64,000 nt of DNA from Acidobacteriota bacterium (GTDB lineage: Bacteria; Acidobacteriota; Vicinamibacteria; Marinacidobacterales; SMYC01), in the NCBI GenBank assembly GCA_004356105.1, contig SMYC01000097.1, positions 1-64,000 on the forward strand, read 5' to 3'. A program made the translations under genes and the position numbers. Of this stretch, positions 15,876 to 23,490 are shown in pieces (within the stretch, counting starts at the first letter, position 1; each line of letters opens with the position of its first letter). A model generated the notes under the pieces. It was given only the letters and a program-made list of their open reading frames with translations. It was not told the origin of the DNA and did not search any database.

Positions 15876-17026
15876 AATTCGTGAAACTCGTCATCAGTAA
15901 TTTCAGACGCAAGATCATACGCACCGTACTCACGATCCTGTCGATCCTCGTGGCCTTTATCTTGTTCGCCTATCTCGCGGCCATCCGGCAATCTTTGAGC
16001 CAAGGCATCGACGTCGCCGGGGCGGACCGGCTCGTGGTGAGGCACAAAGTCTCCATCATTCAAATGCTTCCCGGAAGCTACGAAGCGGATATCGAGCAAA
16101 TCCCGGGCGTCGCCGACGCCACGTTCTCGAATTGGTTCGGCGGCATCTACCAGGAGCCCAAAAACTTCTTCCCGCAATTCGCGGTGAACCCGGAAGAGTA
16201 CCTCGCGATGTATCCGGAGTTTCTCTTGTCCGACGAGGAGAAGGAGGCGTGGTTCTCGACGCGCACCGGGGCGGTCGTCGGGCGGAACACGGCCGAGCGA
16301 TTCGGCTGGGAGGTGGGCGACAAAGTGCCTATCCAAGGGACGGCCTGGACGCGCAAGGGCGGCCAGCGCACTTGGGATTTCGACATCGTCGGCATCTACG
16401 ACGGCGCGGAGCAAGGCACGGACACGACACAGTTCCTGTTCCATTACGCCTATTTCGACGAGGCGCGGAGTTTCGGCCGCGGGCTCGTGGGCTGGTACAT
16501 TGTGCGCGTCGACGACCCGGACGACGCCGTCCGTATCGCAACCGCCATCGATGACACGTTTGCCAACTCGCCCGCGGAGACGAAAGCGGAGACCGAAGGT
16601 GCCTTCGTGCAAGGCTTCGCGGATCAGATCGGTAATATCGGCGCCATCACCCAGGCGATCCTCGTCATGGTCTTCTTCACGATCCTTCTCGTCGCCGGCA
16701 ACACGATGGCGCAATCCGTGCGGGAGCGCACCGGCGAGCTCGCCGTTCTCAAGGCGGTGGGCTTCACCGATAGCCACGTGCTGGTCATGGTGCTGCTCGA
16801 GGCGATGGCTATTGCGGGGGTCGGCGGATTTCTCGGGCTCGGCGTGGGGTGGCTGATGATCTCGCGGGGCGATCCCACCGGCGGGCTGCTCCCGATTTTC
16901 TTCTTGCCGCCGAAAGACATCGTCATGGGCGTTATCCTCGTGATTGTACTCGGGCTAGTCACTGGGCTCTTGCCCGCGCTTCAGGCCGGGCGTCTTCGCA
17001 TCGCGGACGCCTTGAGGCAGCTCTAG
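15872..17026 (+). CDS. FtsX/MacB-like ABC permease, first of two
   Basis: 384 residues with the FtsX layout: helix 1 (about 18-38), a roughly 230-residue periplasmic domain, then three helices from about 258 onward (AITQAILVMVFFTILLVAGNT ..., VLVMVLLEAMAIAGVGGFLG, DIVMGVILVIVLGLVTGL). The segment NTMAQSVRERTGELAVLKAVGF is the conserved coupling region of FtsX-fold proteins. Paired with a different permease immediately downstream, implying a heterodimer as in LolCE rather than the MacB homodimer. The cargo is unknown; an antimicrobial, lipoprotein or siderophore-like molecule is possible. Confidence 0.9.
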   Translation: MKFVKLVISNFRRKIIRTVLTILSILVAFILFAYLAAIRQSLSQGIDVAGADRLVVRHKVSIIQMLPGSYEADIEQIPGVADATFSNWFGGIYQEPKNFFPQFAVNPEEYLAMYPEFLLSDEEKEAWFSTRTGAVVGRNTAERFGWEVGDKVPIQGTAWTRKGGQRTWDFDIVGIYDGAEQGTDTTQFLFHYAYFDEARSFGRGLVGWYIVRVDDPDDAVRIATAIDDTFANSPAETKAETEGAFVQGFADQIGNIGAITQAILVMVFFTILLVAGNTMAQSVRERTGELAVLKAVGFTDSHVLVMVLLEAMAIAGVGGFLGLGVGWLMISRGDPTGGLLPIFFLPPKDIVMGVILVIVLGLVTGLLPALQAGRLRIADALRQL

Positions 17027-17036
17027 AAGGTTTACT

Positions 17037-18227
17037 ATGTTCAACTGGTTTTCTCAGATCTTCGCGTTGATCCAATTCAACCTCCGGACGATTTGGCAGC
17101 GTAAGGGCTCTTCGGCTGCGGCGCTTTTCGGGATAGCGGGTGTCGTTGCCGTTCTCGTCGGTGTCTTGTCGATAGCACAAGGTTTTAGTGCGGTGATGAA
17201 TGCTTCCGGCAAGCCCGACACCGCGCTCATTTTGAGAAGCGGCGCCGACACCGAAATGATGAGCGGCCTTTCGCGCGAGACGACGCGCATCATTGCGGAT
17301 ACCGAAGGCATCGCACGCAGCACCGAAGGCGCGCTCGCTTCCGCTGAGCTCTTCGTGATCATCAATCTTCCGAAGCGATCGACAGGCACGGATGCGAACG
17401 TGCCGTTGCGGGGCGTCGAGCCCATGGCCTTTAGCGTAAGAAGCGATGTCAATATCATCCAAGGTCGCCCCTTCGAATGGGGCCGAAACGAGGTCATCGT
17501 TGGCTCGGGCGCCGTGCGCGAGTTCGAGGGTCTCGAGCTCGGTGGGCGGATTCCCGTCGGCAAAGAAGAGTGGACCGTCGTGGGTATCTTCGAAGCCAAT
17601 GGTGGAATCTCCGAATCCGAGATTTGGACGGACGCGAGCGTTCTGCAGCCGGCCTTTCGCCGCGGCAATTCGTTTCAAGCCGTCTATGTAAAAATCGAGA
17701 CCCCGGAGAGTTTTCAAGACTTCAAAGACCGGTTGACGACGGACCCGCGGCTCAACGTCAAGGTCATACGGCAAGACGACTACTATGCCGACCAGTCGAC
17801 CGCGATCACCGGCCTCATTACCGGGCTCGGCACGTTGATCGCCGGATTGATGGGAATCGGTGCTGTCTTCGGCGCGCTCAACACGATGTATAGCGCGGTG
17901 TCGTCGCGAACGCGCGAGATCGCGACGCTTCGCGCGCTCGGGTTCGGTAACGGCCCGATAGTGATCTCAGTGATGGTCGAAGCTCTTGTGCTCGCGCTCA
18001 TCGGTGGTGCAATCGGGGCGGGCCTGGCTTACGTCGCTTTCGACGGCTTCCGCGCCGCGACGATGAACTGGCAGAGCTTCTCTCAAGTCGCCTTCGCGTT
18101 CGACGTGACGCCAGGCTTGCTCGTCCGGGGCATTTTCTACGCCGCGATAATTGGGCTCGTGGGCGGTCTTTTTCCAGCGATTCGCGCCGCGCGCATGCCG
18201 GTGGCGGCCGCGCTTCGTGAGGGCTGA
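17037..18227 (+). CDS. FtsX/MacB-like ABC permease, second of two
   Basis: 396 residues, same layout as the upstream permease: N-terminal helix (about 25-45, SAAALFGIAGVVAVLVGVLSI), periplasmic domain, three C-terminal helices, and the coupling segment NTMYSAVSSRTREIATLRALGFG. It starts 10 bases after the first permease stop and ends the operon. The sequences of the two permeases differ throughout, so they are not a recent duplication. The periplasmic domain differs most, as expected if each half makes its own contacts with cargo or adaptor. Confidence 0.9.
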   Translation: MFNWFSQIFALIQFNLRTIWQRKGSSAAALFGIAGVVAVLVGVLSIAQGFSAVMNASGKPDTALILRSGADTEMMSGLSRETTRIIADTEGIARSTEGALASAELFVIINLPKRSTGTDANVPLRGVEPMAFSVRSDVNIIQGRPFEWGRNEVIVGSGAVREFEGLELGGRIPVGKEEWTVVGIFEANGGISESEIWTDASVLQPAFRRGNSFQAVYVKIETPESFQDFKDRLTTDPRLNVKVIRQDDYYADQSTAITGLITGLGTLIAGLMGIGAVFGALNTMYSAVSSRTREIATLRALGFGNGPIVISVMVEALVLALIGGAIGAGLAYVAFDGFRAATMNWQSFSQVAFAFDVTPGLLVRGIFYAAIIGLVGGLFPAIRAARMPVAAALREG

Positions 18228-18247
18228 AGTCGACGGACACTGGCGGA

Positions 18248-18427
18248 TCAGGAAACGAGCGCTCTCGTTCTCGCCATCCTCTCGGTGAACTCATCGGGAT
18301 CGAGCCCGTGTATGACACGAATGCCCGGGGCTTGCCGGAGGAACTCCGCGGGCGCTTTCGGAAGAACTCTGACCTTGAACCAGAATCCTAGTCCTAGTCG
18401 GTTCGCGCGAGCGCTACTTACACACAC
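18248..18427 (-). other. Possible gene fragment of unknown type
   Basis: In the 247-base convergent gap between the second permease and the HD protein, one minus-strand frame reads GLGFWFKVRVLPKAPAEFLR and continues to HGLDPDEFTERMARTRALVS before a stop at 18248-18250. Composition looks protein-like, but there is no credible start, ribosome site or recognised family. It may be the tail of a lost gene or chance. Confidence 0.2.
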
Positions 18428-18474
18428 GCCGGCTGGGCCGTAGCGTCCTCTGCCTGGGACGAGTTCGTTGAGAA

Positions 18475-19263
18475 CTAGAGCGGCCGGTTCGGGTTCGCGA
18501 TCGTGCGCCACATGTGGGATGACGGTGAATCGTCCCCACCCAGACCCTCTGCGGGCTGCTTGAAATGGCGGCCGATGATGTCGATGAAAGGCTCGATCGA
18601 GACTTTGGCCTCGCGATCGAACGAGTATTCGTCATTCATCGTAATGAGCCGCGCTTCCATGTACCACTTGTGATCGCGAGCCTTCTTGTGGGCCGCCTGG
18701 AGATGGGCATCTGGCTCGTAATCCTTGCCAAAGATGCGGTTATAGAAATCGGGATATTCGTAGCCGACTTCGGGATCGGGAAAGAAGCGGAGCGCCTGGT
18801 GGTAACGAATGCCCCAGCTCACGCGCTCGTCGACATAGGGCTCGTAAAGTTGCGCGCCCCACCAACCGTGGTCGGGCTTGATCAGGCTGAGCACGGTGTC
18901 GTGCAGCAGGCAGGCGAGCACAGTGCGTTCCGGTTGGCCCGTTTTTATCGCGCGTGCCGCACTCTGGAGAACGTGCCGTGCGGGGGCGAACCGCAGCTCG
19001 AAGAAGTCCACGAGAGTCGGTTTGGCCGGCATCGGCTTCAAGTTCTTGTTCTCGGCGAAGAGCCGTCCCGTCCCGCGCGGCACGGGCCGTTCGGGATCGT
19101 AAAATGGCAAAGTCGCATTGTCTTCTTCGTTGATACCTTCCGAGCTGTTCAGCTGCTCGATCATGTAGTGCTCGAGCGCCTCGGCGCGGGCGTTTGGGCT
19201 CATCGCTTGGACCGCGGCCACGCCACCCAGGCTGCCGATAAATGCTCTCCGATCAATTTCCAC
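18475..19263 (-). CDS. Tat-exported HD-domain (PhnZ/MIOX-like) metal-dependent protein
   Basis: 262 residues from GTG 19263, chosen because a perfect AAGGAGG (19269-19275) lies five bases upstream. The N-terminus VEIDRRAFIGSLGGVAAVQA is a twin-arginine signal (RR at 5-6), so a folded, cofactor-loaded protein is exported. The core has LLHDTVLSL (His121-Asp122), HGWWGAQL (His132) and a later His in IRYHQALRFF (His155), the order seen in mixed-valent di-iron HD oxygenases such as PhnZ and relatives of inositol oxygenase. Hydrolytic HD proteins cannot be excluded. The substrate is unknown and neighbours give no hint. Stops 247 bases from the convergent exporter operon. Confidence 0.6.
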   Translation of the reverse strand: MEIDRRAFIGSLGGVAAVQAMSPNARAEALEHYMIEQLNSSEGINEEDNATLPFYDPERPVPRGTGRLFAENKNLKPMPAKPTLVDFFELRFAPARHVLQSAARAIKTGQPERTVLACLLHDTVLSLIKPDHGWWGAQLYEPYVDERVSWGIRYHQALRFFPDPEVGYEYPDFYNRIFGKDYEPDAHLQAAHKKARDHKWYMEARLITMNDEYSFDREAKVSIEPFIDIIGRHFKQPAEGLGGDDSPSSHMWRTIANPNRPL

Positions 19264-19389
19264 ACTTACCTCCTTCCCCTCTGCACGGATCGTCTCTTTA
19301 TTTGAAGCGGATGTCAACGCTCACAAAATGCCTTGTCGGTGGCGCTCGGCGGAGGCTACTCTGGCTGGTGGAAGGGTGGTGATCGAGAG

Positions 19390-19827
19390 ATGAAGCACAT
19401 TCTGTGGATCGGGGGTTTACTCATCGTGGCTCAGGGGGACTCCCGGTTCCGGCTCGACGAGCCCTTTTCGCTTGCGATAGGCGAGACCGCCCGCCTGGAC
19501 GACGCGGGGCTCTCGCTGACTTTCCGTGACGTGACGCGGGACTCTCGATGTCCCAAAGAGGTTTCGTGCATTGTGGCGGGGAGCGCCGTTATTCGCTTTG
19601 ATGCGGTCGTTGACGGTGAGAAGACCACGCTCACTTTCGAAATACCTCCAGGCGGGGAGGACGCGCAATCACTCGCCGGTCTGACGGTCACGCTCACGGC
19701 GCTCGAGCCGGAGCCCGAAGCGGGTAAAAAGATGGAGCGTTCGAGCTATGTGGCAAAGTTGGTCGTGGCGGCGACGACGCGGGGTGAAGTCAGCGTGGCA
19801 AGCTCCGCCCACCTTGGACTCACGTAG
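19390..19827 (+). CDS. Small secreted hypothetical protein
   Basis: 145 residues from ATG 19390. A short hydrophobic N-terminus (MKHILWIGGLLIVAQG) suggests Sec export. The body is beta-rich and contains DSRCPKEVSCIVAGSAVIRF, a two-cysteine motif (RCP...CxxAG) that I recognise from small uncharacterised secreted proteins and lipoproteins of several phyla; a disulphide between the cysteines is likely. Its last 82 bases overlap the convergent YdjC gene, so the final ~27 residues may be dispensable. Function unknown. Confidence 0.55.
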   Translation: MKHILWIGGLLIVAQGDSRFRLDEPFSLAIGETARLDDAGLSLTFRDVTRDSRCPKEVSCIVAGSAVIRFDAVVDGEKTTLTFEIPPGGEDAQSLAGLTVTLTALEPEPEAGKKMERSSYVAKLVVAATTRGEVSVASSAHLGLT

Positions 19828-20477
19828 CTACTCAAGGTCTCGAGCCGGTCGTCCCTGTGTGCTGGGTGGCACATGAGCTCCGATGTGCCATCGGGAGCGG
19901 CGTCCAGCGTCTCGAGCAGCTCGTCTTCGCTCACGTTGTCAGCGCCATAAAAGTTCGCGAGAAAATGGTCTGCCGTCTCGACACCGTCTCGACGGATCCG
20001 CTCGCGCGTCGCGTCGTCGGGGGCGCGCACCGTCACGCCCAGCCTTGCCGCTTCTTCAAGAACCGCGGTCAAGATCCCTGGAAAGGCATGGACGTGATGA
20101 TGGCCGTCGATGTGGGTGGGTGCGCGTCCGACGCCTTTTTCGAACAGCTCGAGCTGAGCGCGGAGCTCACCGCGGACTTGCTCTGGCGTGGCGCGCTCAT
20201 GGGCGCCGGATTCGAGCCTGCGGAAACGTCCCTCGGCGTCGACGAGATCGAGAAGCGGCTCACGCGGGCCGGTAGGACGAGCAAAGGTGAGGACGAAGTG
20301 AAGCCCGACCACGAGAGACGTGTGGTCCCGCGCCCAGGCGAAGGCGCTCTCTGCCGCTTCGGCGCTCACCATCAAAGACGTTGCGGTCACGATGCCCTGC
20401 TCGTGGGCTTCGACGATGCCGGTGACGACCCCGGGGGTGAGCCCGAAATCGTCGGCCGTGACGATGAGCCGTTTCAT
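19746..20477 (-). CDS. YdjC/ChbG-like carbohydrate deacetylase
   Basis: 243 residues from ATG 20477, which gives the exact family opening MKRLIVTADDFGLTPGV. TADDFG holds the catalytic/metal Asp, GLHFVL a metal His, and HIDGHHHVHAFPG the HxDxHxH centre of the YdjC (ChbG) fold. Members remove N-acetyl groups from chitobiose-type or other amino sugars, including hopanoid-linked sugars (HpnK); the precise substrate is not readable. Neighbouring genes for wall amino-sugar hydrolysis make a GlcNAc-containing substrate reasonable. Divergent from the NagZ fusion gene with a 130-base gap. Confidence 0.85.
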   Translation of the reverse strand: MKRLIVTADDFGLTPGVVTGIVEAHEQGIVTATSLMVSAEAAESAFAWARDHTSLVVGLHFVLTFARPTGPREPLLDLVDAEGRFRRLESGAHERATPEQVRGELRAQLELFEKGVGRAPTHIDGHHHVHAFPGILTAVLEEAARLGVTVRAPDDATRERIRRDGVETADHFLANFYGADNVSEDELLETLDAAPDGTSELMCHPAHRDDRLETLSSYVSPRWAELATLTSPRVVAATTNFAT

Positions 20478-20607
20478 ACGGTATTCTAGTCCTCGAAACC
20501 GTAGGAGATCGAGCAACTCGCGCGCCCCGGCCGAATCGAGGGCTACGCAGCCGCCCCGAGATGGATGGGACTGCGTCTTTCGATATTATGAGTAGGATGG
20601 GCGCCAC

Positions 20608-23490
20608 ATGAAACGAAACTTTTACCTGTTGGTGCTCGCCGTCTCGTTGGTTGCCTGTGCAGGATCGCGCCGCGGGGAGCACGCCACCGTCGCGGCCAAG
20701 ACCTGGGTCGATGAGACCCTCGCCGGTCTTTCGCTCGAGCAGAAAGTCGGGCAGATGATTTATCCGCGCAGCGACGGCGTTTTTGTGAACGCCTCGGATC
20801 CCGAGTCGCGCACGCTCACTGAGGCCGCGCGTTCGGGGCGCATTGGCGGGGTCGTGTTCTTCAAAGGAGAGCCCTACGAAACAGCCGCCATCGTGAATCG
20901 GCTTCAGGAAGCTTCGAAGCTCCCGCTACTCATGGCGTCGGACTACGAGTGGGGAACCGCGATGCGCGTCCAAGGCGGGAGCCGCTTCCCGCGCGCCATG
21001 GCGATGGGGGCGGGCGCGAGCCTTGTGGACATGGAGTTTCAAGCCGAGGTTACCGCGCGTGAAGCGCGGGCCTACGGGATTCATCTGCTGTTGAATCCTG
21101 TTCTCGACTTGAGCACGAACCCAAAGAACCGCGTTATTACGACGCGGTCCTTCGGCCAAGATCCGGACCGCGCGGGGGAGCTCGGCGTCGCCTTTATCAA
21201 GCGCGCGCAATCGCTCGGCGTGCTGACGACGGCGAAACACTTCCCCGGTCACGGTGCGACCGTGGTCGATTCGCATCTCGGGCTTCCCGTGCTCGATTTC
21301 GATCTCGAGAGGTTGAAACGCGTCGAGATGGCGCCTTTTCGCGCCGCCATCGACGCCGGCGTCGCGGCTATCATGCCCGGACATATCGCGGTGCCCGCGC
21401 TCGGGGGTGCGAGGGATAGGCCGAGCACGCTTTCTAGCGAAGTGCTTCAGGGAGTGCTCCGAGGCGATCTCGGCTTCGACGGGCTCATCGTGAGCGATGC
21501 CCTCGACATGGGCGGCGCTCGGCAGAATGCCTGGGATGGCGAGGTGGCCGTAGCCGCGGTGCGCGCGGGCGTTGACATGTTGCTCGTGCCGCCCGACGCC
21601 CTGGTGGCCTATCAATCCGTGCTTCGAGGTGTCGAGCGCGGTGATATCCCGCTCGCTCGGATCGATAGCGCGGTTCGGCGCATCCTCGAGGCGAAAGCGA
21701 GGGTCGGACTTCATCGAGCCCGAACGGTCGACCTCGAAGCACTTCCCTTGCGCGTTGCCGCGCCCGGATTTGCGGATCGCCTCGACCGAGTTTTCGACAA
21801 GACGATAACACTCGTAAAGAACGAGAGCGATCTCTTGCCCTTTACCGGTGCCGCGCCACCACGCCTGTTGCTCGTGGATTTCGTTTTCTCGAACGACCGG
21901 GATTCCGAGCCCGACATTTTCGCGGAGGAGCTCGAAAGGCGCGCCGCCACCCTGCGCCGCATCCGGCTGACGCCGCGCACCGCTGCCACCCGCGCCAAGG
22001 AGATCCGACCCGAGGACGGCGAGATCGTTCTCGTGGCAAGCTACGCGCGTACGCGATCGTTTCTCGGCCAAGGCGAGCTCGCGTCAGAATTGGGCGAAAG
22101 GCTGAGCACACTCGCGAGAAATGGCACGACCGTCGTGTTCGCGAGCCTCGGAAGCCCCTACACATTGAACACGGTTCCCGACGCAGCCGTGCTCGTCACG
22201 ACCTATGACGGAGCGCCTGGGTCGCAGCGTGCCCTTGCGCGGGCCCTTTTCGGTGAGGTCAAAATCTCCGGGAAGCTTCCCGTTGGCCTTTCGGAGCGAT
22301 ATCCTCAGGGTCATGGAATTCAGGTGGATGCGCATCGCATGAAGCTCGCCGAAGTGACTCATCCGCAGGATGTCGGGATGTCGAAGAGCGGACTCGAAGA
22401 GGCCGCGCGCCTCGTGGAAGAGGCTATCGAAGACGGCGCCGCGCCGGGGGCCGTCATTCTCGTTGCGCGGCGCGGCCAGATCGTGCTCGAGAAAGCTTTC
22501 GGTCACATGAGCTATGACGACGGCGCCGAGCGGATGCGGCTCGATACGATGTTCGATCTTGCCTCGCTCACCAAGATCTTCGCTACGACGACGCTCTCGA
22601 TGATTTTTTACGAGAGGGGTCTCCTGGATCTCGAGAGCCCGGTCTCCTCCTACATTCCCGAGTTCCGCGGTGAAGACAAGGATCGGGTTCTGGTGAAGGA
22701 TCTGCTCGCCCATTCGGGAGGGCTTCTCTGGTGGACGGACCTGTATATGAAGTTCGAAGGCCAACCGCCCGACAGAGCTCGTCGCGGCTATATCCAAGCG
22801 ATTTGCGAGATGCCACTCGATTACTCGCCTCGCAGCAAGACGTCCTATTCGGACCTCGGGATTCTGCTCTTGGGAGAGATTCTGGAGCGCGTGTCGGGGA
22901 AGCCGCTCGATGTGATGGCGCAGGAGGAAGTCTTCGATCCTCTCGCGATGGACGACACCATGTTTCGTCCTCCTGAGTCCCTGCTCGCGCGTATCGCGCC
23001 CACGGAGCAGGATGCGTGGCGCGGCCGCGTCGTGCACGGGGAAGTGCACGACGAAAATGCTTTCGGTCTCGGAGGTCTCGCGCCCCATGCCGGTCTTTTT
23101 TCGACGGCGTCGAGCCTGGCACCGTTTCCGCAAATGTACCTGAACGGGGGTGCTTATAACGGCCGGCGCATCGTCAACGCGGAAACCATCGAGCTCTTCA
23201 CGACGCGCGCCGAGCTGGCTCCAGACAGCAGCCGGGCTCTCGGATGGGATACGCCTTCCGAGCCTAGCTCTGCGGGGGCTTACTTCTCGGCGGAATCCTA
23301 CGGCCATACGGGCTTCACCGGCACGTCGATGTGGATCGATCCAGAGCGTGAGCTCTTCGTCCTCCTTCTCACGAACCGTGTGCATCCGACGCGCGAGAAT
23401 CGAAAGCTCTATGACGTGCGTCCCAAGTTCCACGACGCGATCATGAAAGCGATCGTCGACATGGAGATCCATCCTCGCGGAGCGAATTGA
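20608..23490 (+). CDS. NagZ-type beta-N-acetylglucosaminidase (GH3) fused to a serine beta-lactamase-family domain, lipoprotein
   Basis: 960 residues. Signal peptide with lipobox LVAC (Cys17), so lipid-anchored outside the cytoplasm. Residues about 35-360 are GH3: KHFPGHG (210-216) carries the His general acid and SDALDM (Asp297) the nucleophile, as in NagZ. Residues about 400-570 hold the second GH3-like alpha/beta domain. Residues about 590-950 are a beta-lactamase/class C-like esterase domain with SLTK (Ser653, Lys656), YSD (Tyr747) and HTGFTG. The fusion is known in Bacteroidota and Acidobacteriota proteins annotated as beta-N-acetylglucosaminidase/beta-lactamase. It should clip GlcNAc from wall fragments and cut ester or amide bonds of the peptide part. 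It overlaps the next ATG (TGATG at 23488-23492). Confidence 0.88.
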   Translation: MKRNFYLLVLAVSLVACAGSRRGEHATVAAKTWVDETLAGLSLEQKVGQMIYPRSDGVFVNASDPESRTLTEAARSGRIGGVVFFKGEPYETAAIVNRLQEASKLPLLMASDYEWGTAMRVQGGSRFPRAMAMGAGASLVDMEFQAEVTAREARAYGIHLLLNPVLDLSTNPKNRVITTRSFGQDPDRAGELGVAFIKRAQSLGVLTTAKHFPGHGATVVDSHLGLPVLDFDLERLKRVEMAPFRAAIDAGVAAIMPGHIAVPALGGARDRPSTLSSEVLQGVLRGDLGFDGLIVSDALDMGGARQNAWDGEVAVAAVRAGVDMLLVPPDALVAYQSVLRGVERGDIPLARIDSAVRRILEAKARVGLHRARTVDLEALPLRVAAPGFADRLDRVFDKTITLVKNESDLLPFTGAAPPRLLLVDFVFSNDRDSEPDIFAEELERRAATLRRIRLTPRTAATRAKEIRPEDGEIVLVASYARTRSFLGQGELASELGERLSTLARNGTTVVFASLGSPYTLNTVPDAAVLVTTYDGAPGSQRALARALFGEVKISGKLPVGLSERYPQGHGIQVDAHRMKLAEVTHPQDVGMSKSGLEEAARLVEEAIEDGAAPGAVILVARRGQIVLEKAFGHMSYDDGAERMRLDTMFDLASLTKIFATTTLSMIFYERGLLDLESPVSSYIPEFRGEDKDRVLVKDLLAHSGGLLWWTDLYMKFEGQPPDRARRGYIQAICEMPLDYSPRSKTSYSDLGILLLGEILERVSGKPLDVMAQEEVFDPLAMDDTMFRPPESLLARIAPTEQDAWRGRVVHGEVHDENAFGLGGLAPHAGLFSTASSLAPFPQMYLNGGAYNGRRIVNAETIELFTTRAELAPDSSRALGWDTPSEPSSAGAYFSAESYGHTGFTGTSMWIDPERELFVLLLTNRVHPTRENRKLYDVRPKFHDAIMKAIVDMEIHPRGAN

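Noticed and set aside
20926-23472. Two long minus-strand frames opposite the NagZ fusion gene
   Set aside because: They mirror a strong, motif-rich coding gene in high-GC DNA, have Arg/His-rich shadow composition and no motif.
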